Shown here: piece by piece, positions 43,684 to 55,459 of the stretch | How the letters are laid out: each line of letters starts with the position of its first letter | Position numbering within the stretch: position 1 is the first letter of the stretch | Source: Mycolicibacterium parafortuitum | GTDB taxonomy: Bacteria > Actinomycetota > Actinomycetes > Mycobacteriales > Mycobacteriaceae | Assembly: GCF_010725485.1 (NCBI RefSeq) | Contig: NZ_AP022598.1 | Span: 4,836,001 to 4,900,000, forward strand | Direction: 5' to 3' | DNA: 64,000 nucleotides | Program-made: the position numbers and the translations under genes | The notes under the pieces: model-generated | Told to the model about the DNA's origin: nothing | The model's input: only the letters and a program-made list of their open reading frames with translations | The model's database searches: none

Positions 43684-46600
43684 CTAGTTCCCGAAGCTCC
43701 TGCTCGTGCCATTCCACTCGACCCATGCACGGGCGAAGTAGCTGGAGTCGACGACGCCGTTGGTGACGCGGTAGTAGCCGTCGTAGACGGTGTACCTGTT
43801 GACACCGGTCTGCTGGGTGCCGGCGCCGTTGCTGTTGCCGGTCCAGCTCATGGTGTGCCCGTTGCCCGAGTTGGCGGTGACCGAGCCCCTGCTGAGGGTG
43901 TACCAGGGGGAGCCGGTGCCGTTGTTCGACGAGTTCAAGCTGCCGCTGAGATTGTCGCCGTCCGGGTCCGTCGTCGTGATGGTCACGGAGCAGACACCGA
44001 ACCCACACGTCAAGCCCGGCACGCTCAGCGTGGGATTGGCGTTGATCGCGTAGATCGGCACCTTCACCGTCTGCGTGGCAGTGCCACCGAACCCGTCGGA
44101 GACGGTCACCGTGAAGGCGTCCTCCCACGCGTTGAGCGCAACGCCGTTGAAGGTGCTGCCCGCGGCCCCGATCCGGGCCACCGCGTGGCGCTGGGCCACG
44201 GTGAGGTTGCTCGTGTAGGTGAACGTACCGTCGGCGGCGATGGTGACGGTGCCGCCGCGCGAGCTGGTCACATTCGTCGGCCAGATAGGCGCGTCGCCGT
44301 CGGCGTCGAAGTACGTGAACTTGCCCGTGCTGGTCTGCGTGGTGCCGTTGAGCGTGCCGACCGTCGGCGATGTGGTCAACGTCAGCGTCGGCGCGGTGTT
44401 GGGCACCGACGGCAGCACGTTCAGATGCAGCGTGACCTGGCGACCGTCGGCGGTGGTGGCGATGACCGTCACCACGTCGTTGGCGGTCGCGCTGTGCCCC
44501 AGGCTCTCGTTGCGGTGGTAGGTGAAGGCGCCGGTGGTCGGGTTGAACGACGTGACCGTGCCCTTCGCCGGGGTACCGCTCAGCGTGTAGCTGACGAACG
44601 TTCCGGGCTTGTTGGTCGAGTTCGGCACCGTCCCGCTGTAGTAGTACTGCGTCGCGGTGTTCGGGTTGGCCGGGGTGATGGTGGTGGTGTTGGGCACCGT
44701 GATCGTGACGACGGTGTTGCCGTGGTGGCCGTCGTTGATCCGCACCTGGAAGCTCTGGTTCGCCCCGGCCGTCGCATTCGACACGTAGGTGAACTCACCG
44801 TTCTCGTTGAGCGTGACGATGCCGCCGTTACCGGCGCCGTTCTTGGTGTAGGCGGAGTTTCCGCTCAGACCGTTGACCGACGATTCGACGAGGTAGTACT
44901 TCAACGGGTCGCCGTCGGAGTCGGTCGCGGTGATCTTGCCCTTGAACACGCCCAACGCATCGGTGCCCAGGTTCTGGGTACCGGTGTGGACTGGGACGGC
45001 GTTCGACCCGGGGAGGATCTCGATTCCCACTCGGATGTTGTAGGGGACGCCGTCGGCGGAGTACGCCTCCACGGTGACCCAGTCGAACCTCTCCTCCGGG
45101 TTCTCCGAGGTGCCCCGGTGGAAGAATGCGTCGTTTTGAACCTTGGGATCCCACAGCGCCGGCGGGGTGTAGGTGAAACCACCGCCGGTGGTGTTGATGG
45201 TCACCAACGCATTGCCCTCGGTGGTGTACGTCTTGCCGAGCGTGCCATCGGCACGGAATACGATCGAGCCGCCGTCGGGGTCGACCGCGTGGAACGTTCC
45301 GGCCGCGTACATGCCCAAAGCGTTCTTGTAGTGCCAACTGTCGTACGTCGTCCAGGTGGTGAACGTCGTCAGCGTGGCCATTTCCTGGAACCGCTTGTAG
45401 AGGCCGACCAGCGCGACGTAGGTGCCGACCGTGTACGGGTTCACCTGCGCCTCGGTCCAGGTGGGAAGCGTGATGTTCCAGGCCCTCTCCGGATGCGTGA
45501 AGGCCCCGCCGTCGCCCAGGATTCCTCCTACGACCTTGAGAGCGAGCGCATCGAAGTCCTGCAGGTCCGCTGCCGTGACGGTAGCTCCAGTGGTCGCCTT
45601 GATGATGTTGATCTCCCACTGAACCGGGTCGTAGATCCCATTCATCATGTCTTTCAACAGCGTTGCCGCGCCGACCACCGCAGCACCCATGATCTTGTAG
45701 GGCGAGATGATGTCGAGTGTGCCCGCACCATCGGCGATTTTGAACGGCGGAACCACGCGGTTGAGGAAATCACCCATCGCGTTGAGAGTGTCCGAGAAGG
45801 TGTAGCCAGGGATGGCCGAGATCAAGAAGAGTCCGAAGAGGCTCTGCGCGTCGGGAACCCAGCTGGCCGCACTTCCCGGCGGTGTGTTCGCGACGATGCC
45901 GTCGAGCTGGTCGTCGGCCGCGTCGAGGGTCCGGTCCGTTTGGTAGTTCGTGATGTCGACGAAGTTCCGAGGTGTGCCGGGCCAGGTCGCCAACCGGGTG
46001 ACGGCCCGCTGCAGGACCGCCAGGAAGTGCTCCGGCGATCCCACCGGAGGCGCAGCCAGCGCCGCCATCGCCACCGCCGACATGCGCTGGGACGCAGCGG
46101 CGCCGGCCCCCGCAGTGCTGGCGGACGCCAGTTCGGCGGCAGACATCTCCATTTCGTAGAGCAGTGCCGCCGTCGGCGCACCGACGATCGGAATCATCCC
46201 GATCAGATCCCGTCCGAGATCCCGGAGTTCGTCGGCGATGTCGGCGCTGTCACCGCGCTTGATGGCCGCGCTCAACGCACCGAGGTTGCTGAGGAAATTG
46301 GCGCCGTACATGACCGACCCGACAACCGGAATCCAGCCGACCGACACCGCGCCCTGGCCGAGCATGCGCTCGCCCAGGCCTTCCATGAACTCCGAGAACG
46401 ACCTACTCGTCTGGTTGTTGCGGTTACTCAGCCACAGACCCTGCAGCACTTCGTCCAGCGAGACCGGTGCAGCTGGTTGGCCGTCGACCGGAGCGCGGCC
46501 GATCGACCTCAGGATCTTGTCGACCCATTCGCGGACTGCAGCCTTGACCTCTTCGGGGAGTTCCTCGCCGTCCTCGGAATCGTCGGAATCGGCGGGTGAC

Positions 46601-47232
46601 TCTGCGGAATCGTCTGGCGTTTCGGTGGGGTCGGACTCGTCGTCGGTGTCGCCTGCAGGCGTCTCCGATGCGGGCGTGTCGCCGGTCTGCTCAGACTCGG
46701 GCTCGGAGGCGGGGGCGGGCGTACCGGAGCCGGTCGCCGCCGAGGACCGCCCGGCCGCATCGGGCTTCTGGTACGGGGTCGAGTTCTCACCGTCGTCGGT
46801 GGACGTGTCCGACGGCAGGTCGTCGTCTACCGGCGTCTGCGATTCCTGCTCGTCGTCGACGAGTTCCTCTTCCTCGACGAGTTCATCGTCGAGGTCGAGT
46901 TCGGCGCTGCCCGCGTCGTCATCGTCGCCGCCCGCGGGTTGGTCGCCGCTGTCGTCTCCCGCACCATCGGCGGGCGATGACGACTCGCCCTGGTCCGGTC
47001 CCGCGCTCGGGCGACCGGCGATGCTGCTCCGCTTGCCACTGGCCTCGGAAGCACTGCTGTCCCGCGACGCCGATGTGTCGTCGGTGTCCGCGGACGCCAC
47101 ACCCTGGCCGCTGATGATGGCTGCCGCCAGACCGAACCCGACCGCACCGGCCCGCAACCACTGCGCATGATGGCTGGACTTGCGGTGGCGGCCAGACGTC
47201 CGGCGCGGCTTCCGCGGACTCGCAGCGGCCAA
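43684..47232 (-). CDS. Large secreted Ig/cadherin-like repeat protein, copy B (1182 aa)
   Basis: TTG start with AAGGAG upstream in the same context as copy A (GAGCAAAGGAGCTG). Long basic leader and hydrophobic core (GAVGFGLAAAIISGQGVASA) form the signal peptide. Residues about 55-230 are a highly acidic Asp/Glu/Ser linker (VEEEELVDDEQESQTPVDDD), different in sequence from copy A. The globular region about 250-640 and the following beta repeats (ATDSDGDPL, FDADGDAP, TDPDGDNL) closely follow copy A. No LPxTG, transmembrane anchor or enzymatic motif is visible. A calcium-stabilised surface or matrix adhesin is the best guess, by analogy with VCBS-repeat proteins. Confidence 0.8.
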   Translation of the reverse strand: MAAASPRKPRRTSGRHRKSSHHAQWLRAGAVGFGLAAAIISGQGVASADTDDTSASRDSSASEASGKRSSIAGRPSAGPDQGESSSPADGAGDDSGDQPAGGDDDDAGSAELDLDDELVEEEELVDDEQESQTPVDDDLPSDTSTDDGENSTPYQKPDAAGRSSAATGSGTPAPASEPESEQTGDTPASETPAGDTDDESDPTETPDDSAESPADSDDSEDGEELPEEVKAAVREWVDKILRSIGRAPVDGQPAAPVSLDEVLQGLWLSNRNNQTSRSFSEFMEGLGERMLGQGAVSVGWIPVVGSVMYGANFLSNLGALSAAIKRGDSADIADELRDLGRDLIGMIPIVGAPTAALLYEMEMSAAELASASTAGAGAAASQRMSAVAMAALAAPPVGSPEHFLAVLQRAVTRLATWPGTPRNFVDITNYQTDRTLDAADDQLDGIVANTPPGSAASWVPDAQSLFGLFLISAIPGYTFSDTLNAMGDFLNRVVPPFKIADGAGTLDIISPYKIMGAAVVGAATLLKDMMNGIYDPVQWEINIIKATTGATVTAADLQDFDALALKVVGGILGDGGAFTHPERAWNITLPTWTEAQVNPYTVGTYVALVGLYKRFQEMATLTTFTTWTTYDSWHYKNALGMYAAGTFHAVDPDGGSIVFRADGTLGKTYTTEGNALVTINTTGGGFTYTPPALWDPKVQNDAFFHRGTSENPEERFDWVTVEAYSADGVPYNIRVGIEILPGSNAVPVHTGTQNLGTDALGVFKGKITATDSDGDPLKYYLVESSVNGLSGNSAYTKNGAGNGGIVTLNENGEFTYVSNATAGANQSFQVRINDGHHGNTVVTITVPNTTTITPANPNTATQYYYSGTVPNSTNKPGTFVSYTLSGTPAKGTVTSFNPTTGAFTYHRNESLGHSATANDVVTVIATTADGRQVTLHLNVLPSVPNTAPTLTLTTSPTVGTLNGTTQTSTGKFTYFDADGDAPIWPTNVTSSRGGTVTIAADGTFTYTSNLTVAQRHAVARIGAAGSTFNGVALNAWEDAFTVTVSDGFGGTATQTVKVPIYAINANPTLSVPGLTCGFGVCSVTITTTDPDGDNLSGSLNSSNNGTGSPWYTLSRGSVTANSGNGHTMSWTGNSNGAGTQQTGVNRYTVYDGYYRVTNGVVDSSYFARAWVEWNGTSRSFGN

Positions 47233-47831
47233 TGCAGCTCCTTTGCTCAGTCACACCCGAGGTGTCGACTCCTCGCCCCGCGCCGCACACCCTCAGCAAA
47301 ACGACCTGGGGACGCCGGGCCGCACTCGATCGACCGGATCCCCTGACCACCAGGGCATCTGACGCGAAGCACGCCGCCCCGGGGTGGGACGGCGCTCGCG
47401 CTGGCTAAATTAACACAATTGACAATACAAAAGCGATCCGAATGGACGTTAACTTCAAGCAATATGCTGAGCGGTTGCTCAGTTTGCTGGCCGGCTGCCT
47501 AGTTTCCGTTAGAAAACATGAAAGCCTGTGCCAGATGTCCGCTTCCGCCAGCATGGTTGAGCCACCGACTGCAAGTTCGCCTGGATTCACCCTGCGTCGG
47601 CATGCATTTGGACCAGTCGATAGCCACCATGCCCGGCCGACGCACCGAGATCCGGGTCCTATTTGGGCCTCAAATGTGACAGGGGATGCCAGACGCCCTT
47701 CTCTGACAACAAAACTCACCACCCACCGACGGCGAGCGCGCGGTCTTGCGTGGCCGACACGGAGTGGCGCCGGGCAGACACGCGCGCTCGCGGTGCCGGG
47801 GTGACGCGGATCCGGCCATGCGGCCGGCGCC
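47233..47831. other. Intergenic stretch without a supported gene; contains promoter of copy B
   Basis: About 600 bp between the start of copy B and the end of hisS. It has noticeably more A/T than the flanks near 47400-47720. Only the promoter-like element of copy B is supported. Short open frames on both strands lack ribosome sites and recognisable sequence. Confidence 0.6.
47407..47426 (-). promoter_or_regulatory. Promoter-like element upstream of copy B
   Basis: On the minus strand ATTGTCAATTGTGTTAATTT, with the same TGT-TAATTT extended -10 pattern and ATTGTC block as copy A. It lies 175 bp from the TTG start. The flanking sequence is much less conserved, so this block appears selectively kept. 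Confidence 0.55.
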
Positions 47832-49094
47832 CTAGGATAGTCGCGAGATTACTTCTGCCACAACGCTTTCGGTAGCGACATCGACCTGCTCGCCGGTGGT
47901 CATGCTCTTCACGCCGACCGTTCCCGCCTCCAGGTCCCTTTCACCGGCCACCAGTGCGATCGACGCGCCGGAGCGGTCGGCGCCCTTCATCGCGCCCTTG
48001 AGGCTGCGATCGCCGTAGGCGACGTCGACACGCACGCCCGCGGCGCGCAGCTGCGCGGCAAGCACCGCGAGTCGCTTCTTCGCCTCCGCCCCCAACGGGA
48101 CGGCATAGACGTCCACGCGCGCGGACTCTCCCGCCGTCTTGCCCTCGGCACGCAGCGCCAGCAGCGTGCGGTCCACCCCGAGGCCGAACCCGATCCCGGA
48201 CAGATCACGCCCGCCCAGCTGGGCCATCAGACCGTCGTAGCGGCCACCACCGCCGATCCCGGACTGCGCGCCGAGCCCGTCGTGGACGAACTCGAACGTC
48301 GTCTTGGTGTAGTAGTCCAGCCCGCGCACCATCCGCGGGTTGATCACATAAGGCACCGACATCGCGTCCAGATGCGCCAGCACCGTGTCGAAGTGCTCCT
48401 TGGCGGCATCGGAGAGGTGGTCGAGCATCACCGGCGCGTCGGCGGTCATCTCCCTGACGTGCGGACGCTTGTCGTCGAGTACCCGCAGCGGGTTGATGGT
48501 CGCCCGCGTCCGCGTTTCTTCGTCGAGGTCCAGCTTGAACAAGAACTCCTGCAGCAGCTCGCGGTACTGCGGCCGGCACGTGTCGTCACCGAGCGAGGTG
48601 ATCTCCAGCCGGAACCCGTCGAGCCCGAGCGCGCGGAAGCCCGCATCGGCCACCGCGATCACCTCGGCGTCCAGCGCCGGATCGTCGACGCCGATCGCCT
48701 CCACCCCGACCTGCTGCAGTTGCCGGTACCGCCCGGCCTGCGGCCGCTCATAGCGGAAGAACGGTCCCGAATAGCAGAGCTTGACGGGTAGCTGACCGCG
48801 GTCCAAACCGTGCTCGATCACCGCGCGCATCACGCCCGCGGTGCCCTCCGGCCGCAACGTCACCGAACGCTCGCCGCGGTCGGCGAACGTGTACATCTCC
48901 TTGGAGACCACGTCGGTGGACTCGCCGACGCCGCGCGCGAACAACGCGGTGTCCTCGAAGATCGGCAACTCGATGTCGCCGTAGCCCGCGCGCCGCGCCG
49001 CCGCGAGCAACCCGTTGCGCACCGCGACGAATTCGGCCGAATCGGGCGGGAAGTAGTCGGGGACGCCTTTGGGCGCCTTGAACGAGTCAGTCAC
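47832..49094 (-). CDS. hisS: Histidyl-tRNA synthetase
   Basis: 420 aa class II synthetase. Motif 1 and 2 region: [13 protein letters not shown] and [19 protein letters not shown] (near residue 113). The His-specific motifs are [12 protein letters not shown] (near residue 259) and [10 protein letters not shown] (near 280). The C-terminal anticodon domain contains [14 protein letters not shown]. It charges tRNA(His). The GTG start overlaps the TGA of the metallohydrolase gene, as in the Rv2581c-Rv2580c pair of M. tuberculosis, so translation is coupled. Confidence 0.97.
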   Translation of the reverse strand: MTDSFKAPKGVPDYFPPDSAEFVAVRNGLLAAARRAGYGDIELPIFEDTALFARGVGESTDVVSKEMYTFADRGERSVTLRPEGTAGVMRAVIEHGLDRGQLPVKLCYSGPFFRYERPQAGRYRQLQQVGVEAIGVDDPALDAEVIAVADAGFRALGLDGFRLEITSLGDDTCRPQYRELLQEFLFKLDLDEETRTRATINPLRVLDDKRPHVREMTADAPVMLDHLSDAAKEHFDTVLAHLDAMSVPYVINPRMVRGLDYYTKTTFEFVHDGLGAQSGIGGGGRYDGLMAQLGGRDLSGIGFGLGVDRTLLALRAEGKTAGESARVDVYAVPLGAEAKKRLAVLAAQLRAAGVRVDVAYGDRSLKGAMKGADRSGASIALVAGERDLEAGTVGVKSMTTGEQVDVATESVVAEVISRLS

Positions 49095-49771
49095 GGAGTC
49101 AAACCTTCGAGGAATGGGTTGGTATGGCGTTCGATGCCGATGGTGGAGCGCTCACCGTGCCCCGGTAGTACCAGAGTGTCGTCGTCGAGCACCAACAGCT
49201 TGGTCACGATCGACTCCAGTAGGTCGGCCCCACTGCCCCCGGGCAGGTCGGTGCGGCCCACCGATGACCGGAACAGCGTGTCACCGGTGAACGCGACCCG
49301 CTGATGAACCTGCTCGACCCGGAACACCACCGAGCCCTTGGTGTGGCCCGGGGTGTGGTCGACGACGACGGTGATGCCGCCGCCCAGCTCGATCTTGTCG
49401 CCGTCGCGATCGAGTTCGAGCACCTGCTTGGGTTCCCGGAACACCGGGCTCAGCGCGAGCCGTCCCAGCCCGGCCAGGAAACCCTGCCCGAGGCTGCCGA
49501 TCGGATCGGTGAGCATGTACCGGTCGGCCGGATGGACGTAGGTCGGGCACCCGAACGTGTCGGACACCTTCTGGGCCGACCACATGTGGTCGATGTGGCC
49601 GTGTGTCAGCAGCACCGCCGCCGGCGTCAGGCGGTTCTCGTCGAGGATCCGGCGAAGCGGACCCATCGCCCGCTGACCCGGGTCGACGACGATCGCGTCG
49701 GCGCCCTGCCGCGGGGCCAGCACATAGCAATTGCATGCCAGGATGCCGGCCGGGAATCCGGTGATCAACAC
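49091..49771 (-). CDS. Metallo-beta-lactamase-fold hydrolase (Rv2581c-like, glyoxalase II family)
   Basis: 226 aa from GTG 49771 (MLITGFPAG), close to the 224 aa I recall for Rv2581c; a longer frame overlaps the ppiB promoter region and is rejected. The binuclear metal motif is THGHIDH (HxHxDH, near residue 58), with later ligands in HTPGHTKGS and FTGDTLF and a final His near GHG. The fold and motif are those of hydroxyacylglutathione hydrolase-like enzymes. Mycobacteria lack glutathione, so a mycothiol or other thioester is the likelier substrate. It precedes hisS with a 4-bp overlap. Confidence 0.9.
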   Translation of the reverse strand: MLITGFPAGILACNCYVLAPRQGADAIVVDPGQRAMGPLRRILDENRLTPAAVLLTHGHIDHMWSAQKVSDTFGCPTYVHPADRYMLTDPIGSLGQGFLAGLGRLALSPVFREPKQVLELDRDGDKIELGGGITVVVDHTPGHTKGSVVFRVEQVHQRVAFTGDTLFRSSVGRTDLPGGSGADLLESIVTKLLVLDDDTLVLPGHGERSTIGIERHTNPFLEGLTP

Positions 49772-49889
49772 GCTCTCCAGCTTCCCATGCCCAGGTCGGC
49801 GCCCTGTTCGCGAGGGTCGCGCGCTCGCACTCAGCGGCAACTGGCACACTCGGACCCGACCGGAACGACTGCCAAGGAGGACACCGGCC

Positions 49890-50780
<891 letters not shown>

Positions 50781-50792
50781 TTCTTTCGTCAC

Positions 50793-50850
50793 CGAGCAGG
50801 CACAAACTCGCACGACACGCTGCAAGGACACGCGAGTTTGTGTCTGCTCG
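50793..50850. terminator. Long inverted repeat between convergent ppiB and relA (probable bidirectional terminator)
   Basis: Arms of 19 bp at 50793-50811 and 50832-50850 pair with a single mismatch around a 20-base loop. It occupies the whole gap between the ppiB and relA stops, so it could end both transcripts. The unusually long arms built on CGAGCAG-CACAAACTCGC also suggest a dispersed palindromic repeat. Confidence 0.65.
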
Positions 50851-50862
50851 CGCAGTTGGTGA

Positions 50863-53235
50863 TCAGGCCGCGGAGGTGACGCGGTAGACGTCGTACACGC
50901 CCTCCACATTCCGCACCACGTTGAGCACATGGCCGAGGTGCTTGGGGTCACCCATCTCGAAGGTGAATCGGCTGATCGCGACCCGGTCGTTCGACGTCGT
51001 CACCGAGGCCGACAGGATGTTGACCTTCTCGTCGGCGAGCACCCGCGTGACATCTGACAGCAGCCGGTGCCGGTCCAGCGCCTCGACCTGGATCGCGACC
51101 AGGAATACCGAGGACGGCGACGGCGCCCACTGCACCTCGATGATGCGTTCGGACTGTTGTTGCAGCGATGCGGCATTCGTGCAGTCGGTGCGGTGCACGC
51201 TGACCCCGCCGCCACGGGTGACGAAGCCCATGATGTTGTCGCCGGGCACCGGCGTGCAGCACTTGGCGAGCTTGGTCAGCACGCCTGGCGCGCCGGGCAC
51301 CGCGACACCGACGTCCTCGCTGGTGCGCTGCCGCACCGGCATGGTCGCCGGGGTGGACCGCTCGGCGATCTCGTCGGCCGCCTCGTCGTCGCCGCCGAGC
51401 TGCGCCAGCAGCCGCTGCACCACATGGCGCGCCGACACGTGACCCTCGCCGACCGCGGTGTAGAGCGCCGACACGTCGGTATAGCGCAACTCGCGCGCCA
51501 GGGCGGCCATGGTCTCGCCATTCATCAAGCGCTGCAACGGAAGTCCGCCGCGGCGCACCTCACGGGCGATGGCCTCCTTACCGGAGTCCAGCGCCTCCTC
51601 GCGGCGCTCCTTGGCGAACCACTGCCGGATCTTGGCCTTCGCCCGGGGCGACACGACGAAGCTCTGCCAGTCCCGCGAGGGACCCGCGTTCGGAGCTTTC
51701 GAGGTGAAAACCTCGACCACTTCCCCGTTTTCGAGTTTGCGCTCCAGCGCGACCAGCCGGCCGTTGACCCGGGCGCCGATGCAGCGGTGTCCGACCTCGG
51801 TGTGCACCGCGTACGCGAAGTCCACCGGGGTCGACCCGGTCGGCAGCGTGATCACATCCCCCTTCGGGGTGAACACGAAGATCTCCTGCACCGCAAGGTC
51901 GTAACGCAGCGACTCCAGGAACTCCCCCGGGTCGGCGGCCTCCCGCTGCCAGTCCAGCAGCTGCCGCATCCAGGCCATGTCGTCGATCTCGGTGGCCGCA
52001 CTGCCCGCCGGTAAACCGTTGCGCCCCTTGACCTCTTTGTAGCGCCAGTGCGCCGCGATGCCGTACTCGGCGGTCTTGTGCATGTCGATGGTGCGGATCT
52101 GCACCTCCAGCGGCTTACCCTCGGGGCCGACGACGGTGGTGTGCAGCGACTGGTACACCCCGAACCGCGGCTGGGCGATGTAGTCCTTGAACCGCCCGGC
52201 GATCGGCTGCCACAGCGAGTGCACCACGCCGACCGCGGCATAGCAGTCACGTACCTCGTCGCACAGGATCCGGACGCCGACGAGATCGTGGATGTCGTCG
52301 AAGTCACGGCCTTTGACGATCATCTTCTGGTAGATGGACCAGTAATGCTTCGGCCTGCCCTCGACCGTCGCGTTGATCTTCGACGCGTTCAGCGTGGCGG
52401 TGATCTCGGCGCGCACCTTGGCCAGATAGGTATCGCGTGACGGTGCCCGGTCGGCGACCAGCCGCACGATCTCCTCGTATTTCTTCGGGTGCAGGATCGC
52501 GAACGACAGATCCTCGAGCTCCCATTTGACCGTTGCCATACCCAGCCGGTGCGCAAGGGGCGCAATGACTTCCAGCGTCTCTTTGGCCTTGCGCGCCTGC
52601 TTCTCGGGCGGCAGGAAGCGCATCGTGCGCATGTTGTGCAGCCGGTCGGCGACCTTGATCACCAGCACGCGCGGATCGCGCGCCATCGCGATGATCATCT
52701 TGCGGATGGTCTCGCCCTCGGCGGCCGAACCCAGTGCGACCTTGTCCAGTTTGGTCACGCCGTCCACGAGGTGACCGACCTCGACGCCGAACTCGGCGGT
52801 CAGCGCCTCCAGCGTGTAGCCGGTGTCCTCGACGGTGTCGTGCAGCAGCGCCGCGATCAGCGTCGTGGTATCCATGCCGAGCTCGGCGAGGATGTTGGCC
52901 ACCGCCAGCGGATGGGTGATGTACGGATCCCCGGATTTGCGCAGCTGATCGGCGTGCCGCTGCTCGGCGACCTCATAGGCCTTCTGCAGCAAGGTCAGAT
53001 CGGCCTTGGGGTAGATCTCCCGGTGCACCGCGACCAGCGGCTCGAGCACCGGGTTGATCGCACTGCGCTGCGAGGTCATCCGGCGCGCCAGCCGGGCCCG
53101 CACGCGCCGCGACGCGCTGGTCGGGGCCGGCTTGACGACCTCCATCGGCTGCGTCTCCGGGCTGGACACGGCGGCCGGGGCGGGTGTCTGCACAGCCTGG
53201 CCGGACCCCGGGTTCGTGCGAACCTTGTCGGCCAT
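50863..53235 (-). CDS. relA: Bifunctional (p)ppGpp synthetase/hydrolase
   Basis: 790 aa from ATG 53235, preceded by GGAGG; a GTG two codons upstream is less well placed, and 790 aa equals the length I recall for Rv2583c. Order: HD hydrolase domain ([14 protein letters not shown] near residue 129), synthetase domain ([13 protein letters not shown] near 300), TGS domain ([22 protein letters not shown] near 440) and C-terminal zinc-finger/ACT region ([10 protein letters not shown], then [14 protein letters not shown]). Makes and degrades the stringent-response alarmone. It is the last gene of the yajC-secD-secF-apt run, 32 bp after apt. Confidence 0.97.
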   Translation of the reverse strand: MADKVRTNPGSGQAVQTPAPAAVSSPETQPMEVVKPAPTSASRRVRARLARRMTSQRSAINPVLEPLVAVHREIYPKADLTLLQKAYEVAEQRHADQLRKSGDPYITHPLAVANILAELGMDTTTLIAALLHDTVEDTGYTLEALTAEFGVEVGHLVDGVTKLDKVALGSAAEGETIRKMIIAMARDPRVLVIKVADRLHNMRTMRFLPPEKQARKAKETLEVIAPLAHRLGMATVKWELEDLSFAILHPKKYEEIVRLVADRAPSRDTYLAKVRAEITATLNASKINATVEGRPKHYWSIYQKMIVKGRDFDDIHDLVGVRILCDEVRDCYAAVGVVHSLWQPIAGRFKDYIAQPRFGVYQSLHTTVVGPEGKPLEVQIRTIDMHKTAEYGIAAHWRYKEVKGRNGLPAGSAATEIDDMAWMRQLLDWQREAADPGEFLESLRYDLAVQEIFVFTPKGDVITLPTGSTPVDFAYAVHTEVGHRCIGARVNGRLVALERKLENGEVVEVFTSKAPNAGPSRDWQSFVVSPRAKAKIRQWFAKERREEALDSGKEAIAREVRRGGLPLQRLMNGETMAALARELRYTDVSALYTAVGEGHVSARHVVQRLLAQLGGDDEAADEIAERSTPATMPVRQRTSEDVGVAVPGAPGVLTKLAKCCTPVPGDNIMGFVTRGGGVSVHRTDCTNAASLQQQSERIIEVQWAPSPSSVFLVAIQVEALDRHRLLSDVTRVLADEKVNILSASVTTSNDRVAISRFTFEMGDPKHLGHVLNVVRNVEGVYDVYRVTSAA

Positions 53236-53273
53236 GTTCACCTCCGGTCTGTGCTCTTCGAAGGATATCCCGC

Positions 53274-53813
53274 TCAGACGGTGTACAGGCTGGTGACCTC
53301 GAGCGGATCCACCGCCGCCCGTCCGCCGAGCTCGGTGAGCTCCATCATCACCACGGCCCCGGTCACGTTCGCACCGGCCCTGGTCAGCAGCTGGTAGGTC
53401 GCGGCCAGGGTGCCCCCGGTGGCGAGCACGTCGTCGATCACCACGACGGAGCGGCCAGCGAGCTCGACCCCGTCGGCGGGCACTTCGAGGGTGGCCGAGC
53501 CGTATTCGAGGGTGTAGGTCTGGCCCAGCACCGGCGGCGGCAGTTTGCCACCCTTGCGCACCGCGAGCACCCCGATCCCGAGCGTTATCGCGACCGCACC
53601 GCCGAGCAGGAAGCCGCGCGCGTCCACCCCGGCGATCAGGTCGGCGCCGCGGGCACTGTCGGCGATCGCCTTGCTCACCCGGGCCAGCCCGTACGCGTCG
53701 GCCAGCACCGGCGTCAGATCCTTGAACTGGACACCCGGCTCCGGGAAGTCGGGCACCTCGCGCATCAGGGCCCGGATCACCTCGGAGATGTCCGAGCTGT
53801 CGTCGACGCTCAC
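53274..53813 (-). CDS. apt: Adenine phosphoribosyltransferase
   Basis: 179 aa from a GTG that overlaps the upstream lipoprotein stop (gTGA); longer in-frame starts lie inside that gene. It salvages adenine with PRPP to AMP. The PRPP-binding loop is [16 protein letters not shown] (near residue 120). [17 protein letters not shown] near the N-terminus and [14 protein letters not shown] (near 58) are conserved apt segments. The tight gap to relA (32 bp) links purine salvage to alarmone synthesis in one transcript, as in M. tuberculosis. Confidence 0.96.
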   Translation of the reverse strand: MSVDDSSDISEVIRALMREVPDFPEPGVQFKDLTPVLADAYGLARVSKAIADSARGADLIAGVDARGFLLGGAVAITLGIGVLAVRKGGKLPPPVLGQTYTLEYGSATLEVPADGVELAGRSVVVIDDVLATGGTLAATYQLLTRAGANVTGAVVMMELTELGGRAAVDPLEVTSLYTV

Positions 53814-55456
53814 TTGCTCAACTTCCACCGGTCCATGTTCCATCCCGCTCCCCATCGCGTCGGATTGCCCGTCACCGCGAACATCTTCGTCGAGGTCAGC
53901 AGTGTCCGTTGCTGACGGTACAGCGGCATTGTCGGCATATCGCCCCACAGGATCTGGCCTGCCTCGCCGAGCAGCCGCGCGAGTTCCTTGGGATCGGAGG
54001 TCACCGCCAGCGTCGAGATGATCGCGTCGATGCGCTCGTTGCGGTAGCGGGGCAGGTTGTTGCCGTTGGCGCTGTGCAACGTATAGGCGTCCATCAGCGA
54101 CGAGCCGGTCGAGCCGCTGCCCGCCGCTCCCCCGGTCGCGGCGATCAGCACGTCGATCTTGTTGTCCCGCAACGACAGCGGTCCGGTGTCGGCGGCCGAG
54201 ACGTCTTCGACGGTGATCCCGGCCGGCGCGCAAGCTTTCGCGATGGTGCCGACGGTCGCCGCGAGCCGCGCATTGGGTGACTGGTAGCCGATCCGCACGG
54301 TCAGCGGCCGCCCGTCGAGCGCGTCGCGGGCCGCATCCGGGTTGGCGACGGCGAACTCGTTGACCTGCGGAGTGGCCTCGGCGCCGGTGTAGGCGTCCTC
54401 GGTCGCGGCGTTGAGCCGGACGTTGGCCACCGGCACCTCGGCGTTGCGCGCGATCACGTCACGCGGCGTGCACAGCGCCACCGCCCGGCGGGCGGGCACG
54501 GCGGCCAGCGGGCCCTGGGGCGCGAAGATCAACTGCTCGACACCGGCCGACGGCGTATCGCTACGGACGTAGTCGTCGGGCAGGTTCAACATGCCTGACG
54601 ACCCCGCCGCGATGTCGACGACGTCGTAGGCGCCCTCGTTGACCCGGTCCTGGGTCTCCGGGCTGCGCGGCCACACGGTGATCCGTGGCGTGATCGGCGG
54701 CGCACCCCACCACTTGTCGTTGGCCACCAGCACCACGGCGCCCTCGTCGGTGACCGACTCCAGCTTGTACGGGCCCGAGGACGGGAACTTCTTGAGGTCC
54801 AGGTCGGGCGTCAGGTTCCAGGTCGAGTTCCACACCGCGGCGATGCGCTCCACGGCCGGAACGTCGTTGTCGAGCAGCGCCCGGGTGACCGCCCCGTCAC
54901 CGAGGCCCAGGACGTCACCGATGACGTGCGACGGCATCATCGAGGTCGCGGTGAACAGCTGACCGTAATCGGTGAACGCGCGCTCCGGCGCGAAGGAGAC
55001 CCGCGCCTTCTTCTGCCCCGGCGCGCAGTCGACGGTCGCGATGTCGGTGTAGCCGGCGCGACTGGCGGCGTCGAACATCGGGAACTTGCCGGACTGCGAC
55101 GCCCACGCGAGCACCATGTCGTCACAGGTGATCGGTTTGCCGTCGGAGTAGACGGCCTCGGGCTTGATCTCGTAGTCCAGGATCAGCGGGCTGCGCCCGA
55201 CCACCGAGATGGCGCCGAAGTCGAGATCACCGACGATCTGCCCGTCCGGGCCGTGGTAGTTGAATCCGGTGAGCACCCGCGCGAACGCCTGCGGACCGCC
55301 GGATGCGGCGCCCGCGACGGTGTTGGTGTTGTAAGTGGTCAACGCACCGTCGATGGCGTAGTCGACCGAGTCCGCGGTTCCTTCCGCGCACGAGGTCAGC
55401 CCGAGGCCGCCCGTGAGGGCGAGCAGCGCTGCCAGCGCGCGCCAACGGCGAGCCAT
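53810..55456 (-). CDS. ABC peptide-type substrate-binding lipoprotein (Rv2585c-like)
   Basis: 548 aa. Signal peptide with lipobox LTSC near residue 23 ([14 protein letters not shown]), then a periplasmic-binding fold of the SBP_5/OppA class: [25 protein letters not shown] (split over the conserved cradle motif), [12 protein letters not shown] and the C-terminal [13 protein letters not shown]. No permease or ATPase gene is adjacent, so it is an orphan receptor or has a different role. It is in the sec-apt-relA run with 3 bp to secF, conserved in mycobacteria. Confidence 0.9.
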   Translation of the reverse strand: MARRWRALAALLALTGGLGLTSCAEGTADSVDYAIDGALTTYNTNTVAGAASGGPQAFARVLTGFNYHGPDGQIVGDLDFGAISVVGRSPLILDYEIKPEAVYSDGKPITCDDMVLAWASQSGKFPMFDAASRAGYTDIATVDCAPGQKKARVSFAPERAFTDYGQLFTATSMMPSHVIGDVLGLGDGAVTRALLDNDVPAVERIAAVWNSTWNLTPDLDLKKFPSSGPYKLESVTDEGAVVLVANDKWWGAPPITPRITVWPRSPETQDRVNEGAYDVVDIAAGSSGMLNLPDDYVRSDTPSAGVEQLIFAPQGPLAAVPARRAVALCTPRDVIARNAEVPVANVRLNAATEDAYTGAEATPQVNEFAVANPDAARDALDGRPLTVRIGYQSPNARLAATVGTIAKACAPAGITVEDVSAADTGPLSLRDNKIDVLIAATGGAAGSGSTGSSLMDAYTLHSANGNNLPRYRNERIDAIISTLAVTSDPKELARLLGEAGQILWGDMPTMPLYRQQRTLLTSTKMFAVTGNPTRWGAGWNMDRWKLSK

Positions 55457-55459
55457 CGC

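Larger units (their letters stand above)
38846..47232. repeat. Tandem duplication of a 3.55-kb secreted repeat-protein gene
   Basis: The genes at 38846-42403 and 43684-47232 (both minus strand) encode 1185 and 1182 aa proteins that are collinear from the signal peptide to the last residues. The middle domain and beta repeats are nearly identical over long stretches (for example IADGAGTLD, VDPDGGSI, GGFTYTPPA), while the acidic linker has diverged. The upstream promoter-like element is also shared. The intervening 1.28 kb contains a decayed IS5-family transposase. Confidence 0.9.

Noticed and set aside
43558..46599. Antisense open frame of about 1010 codons over copy B
   Set aside because: Same reasoning as for copy A; it also begins inside the transposase remnant.
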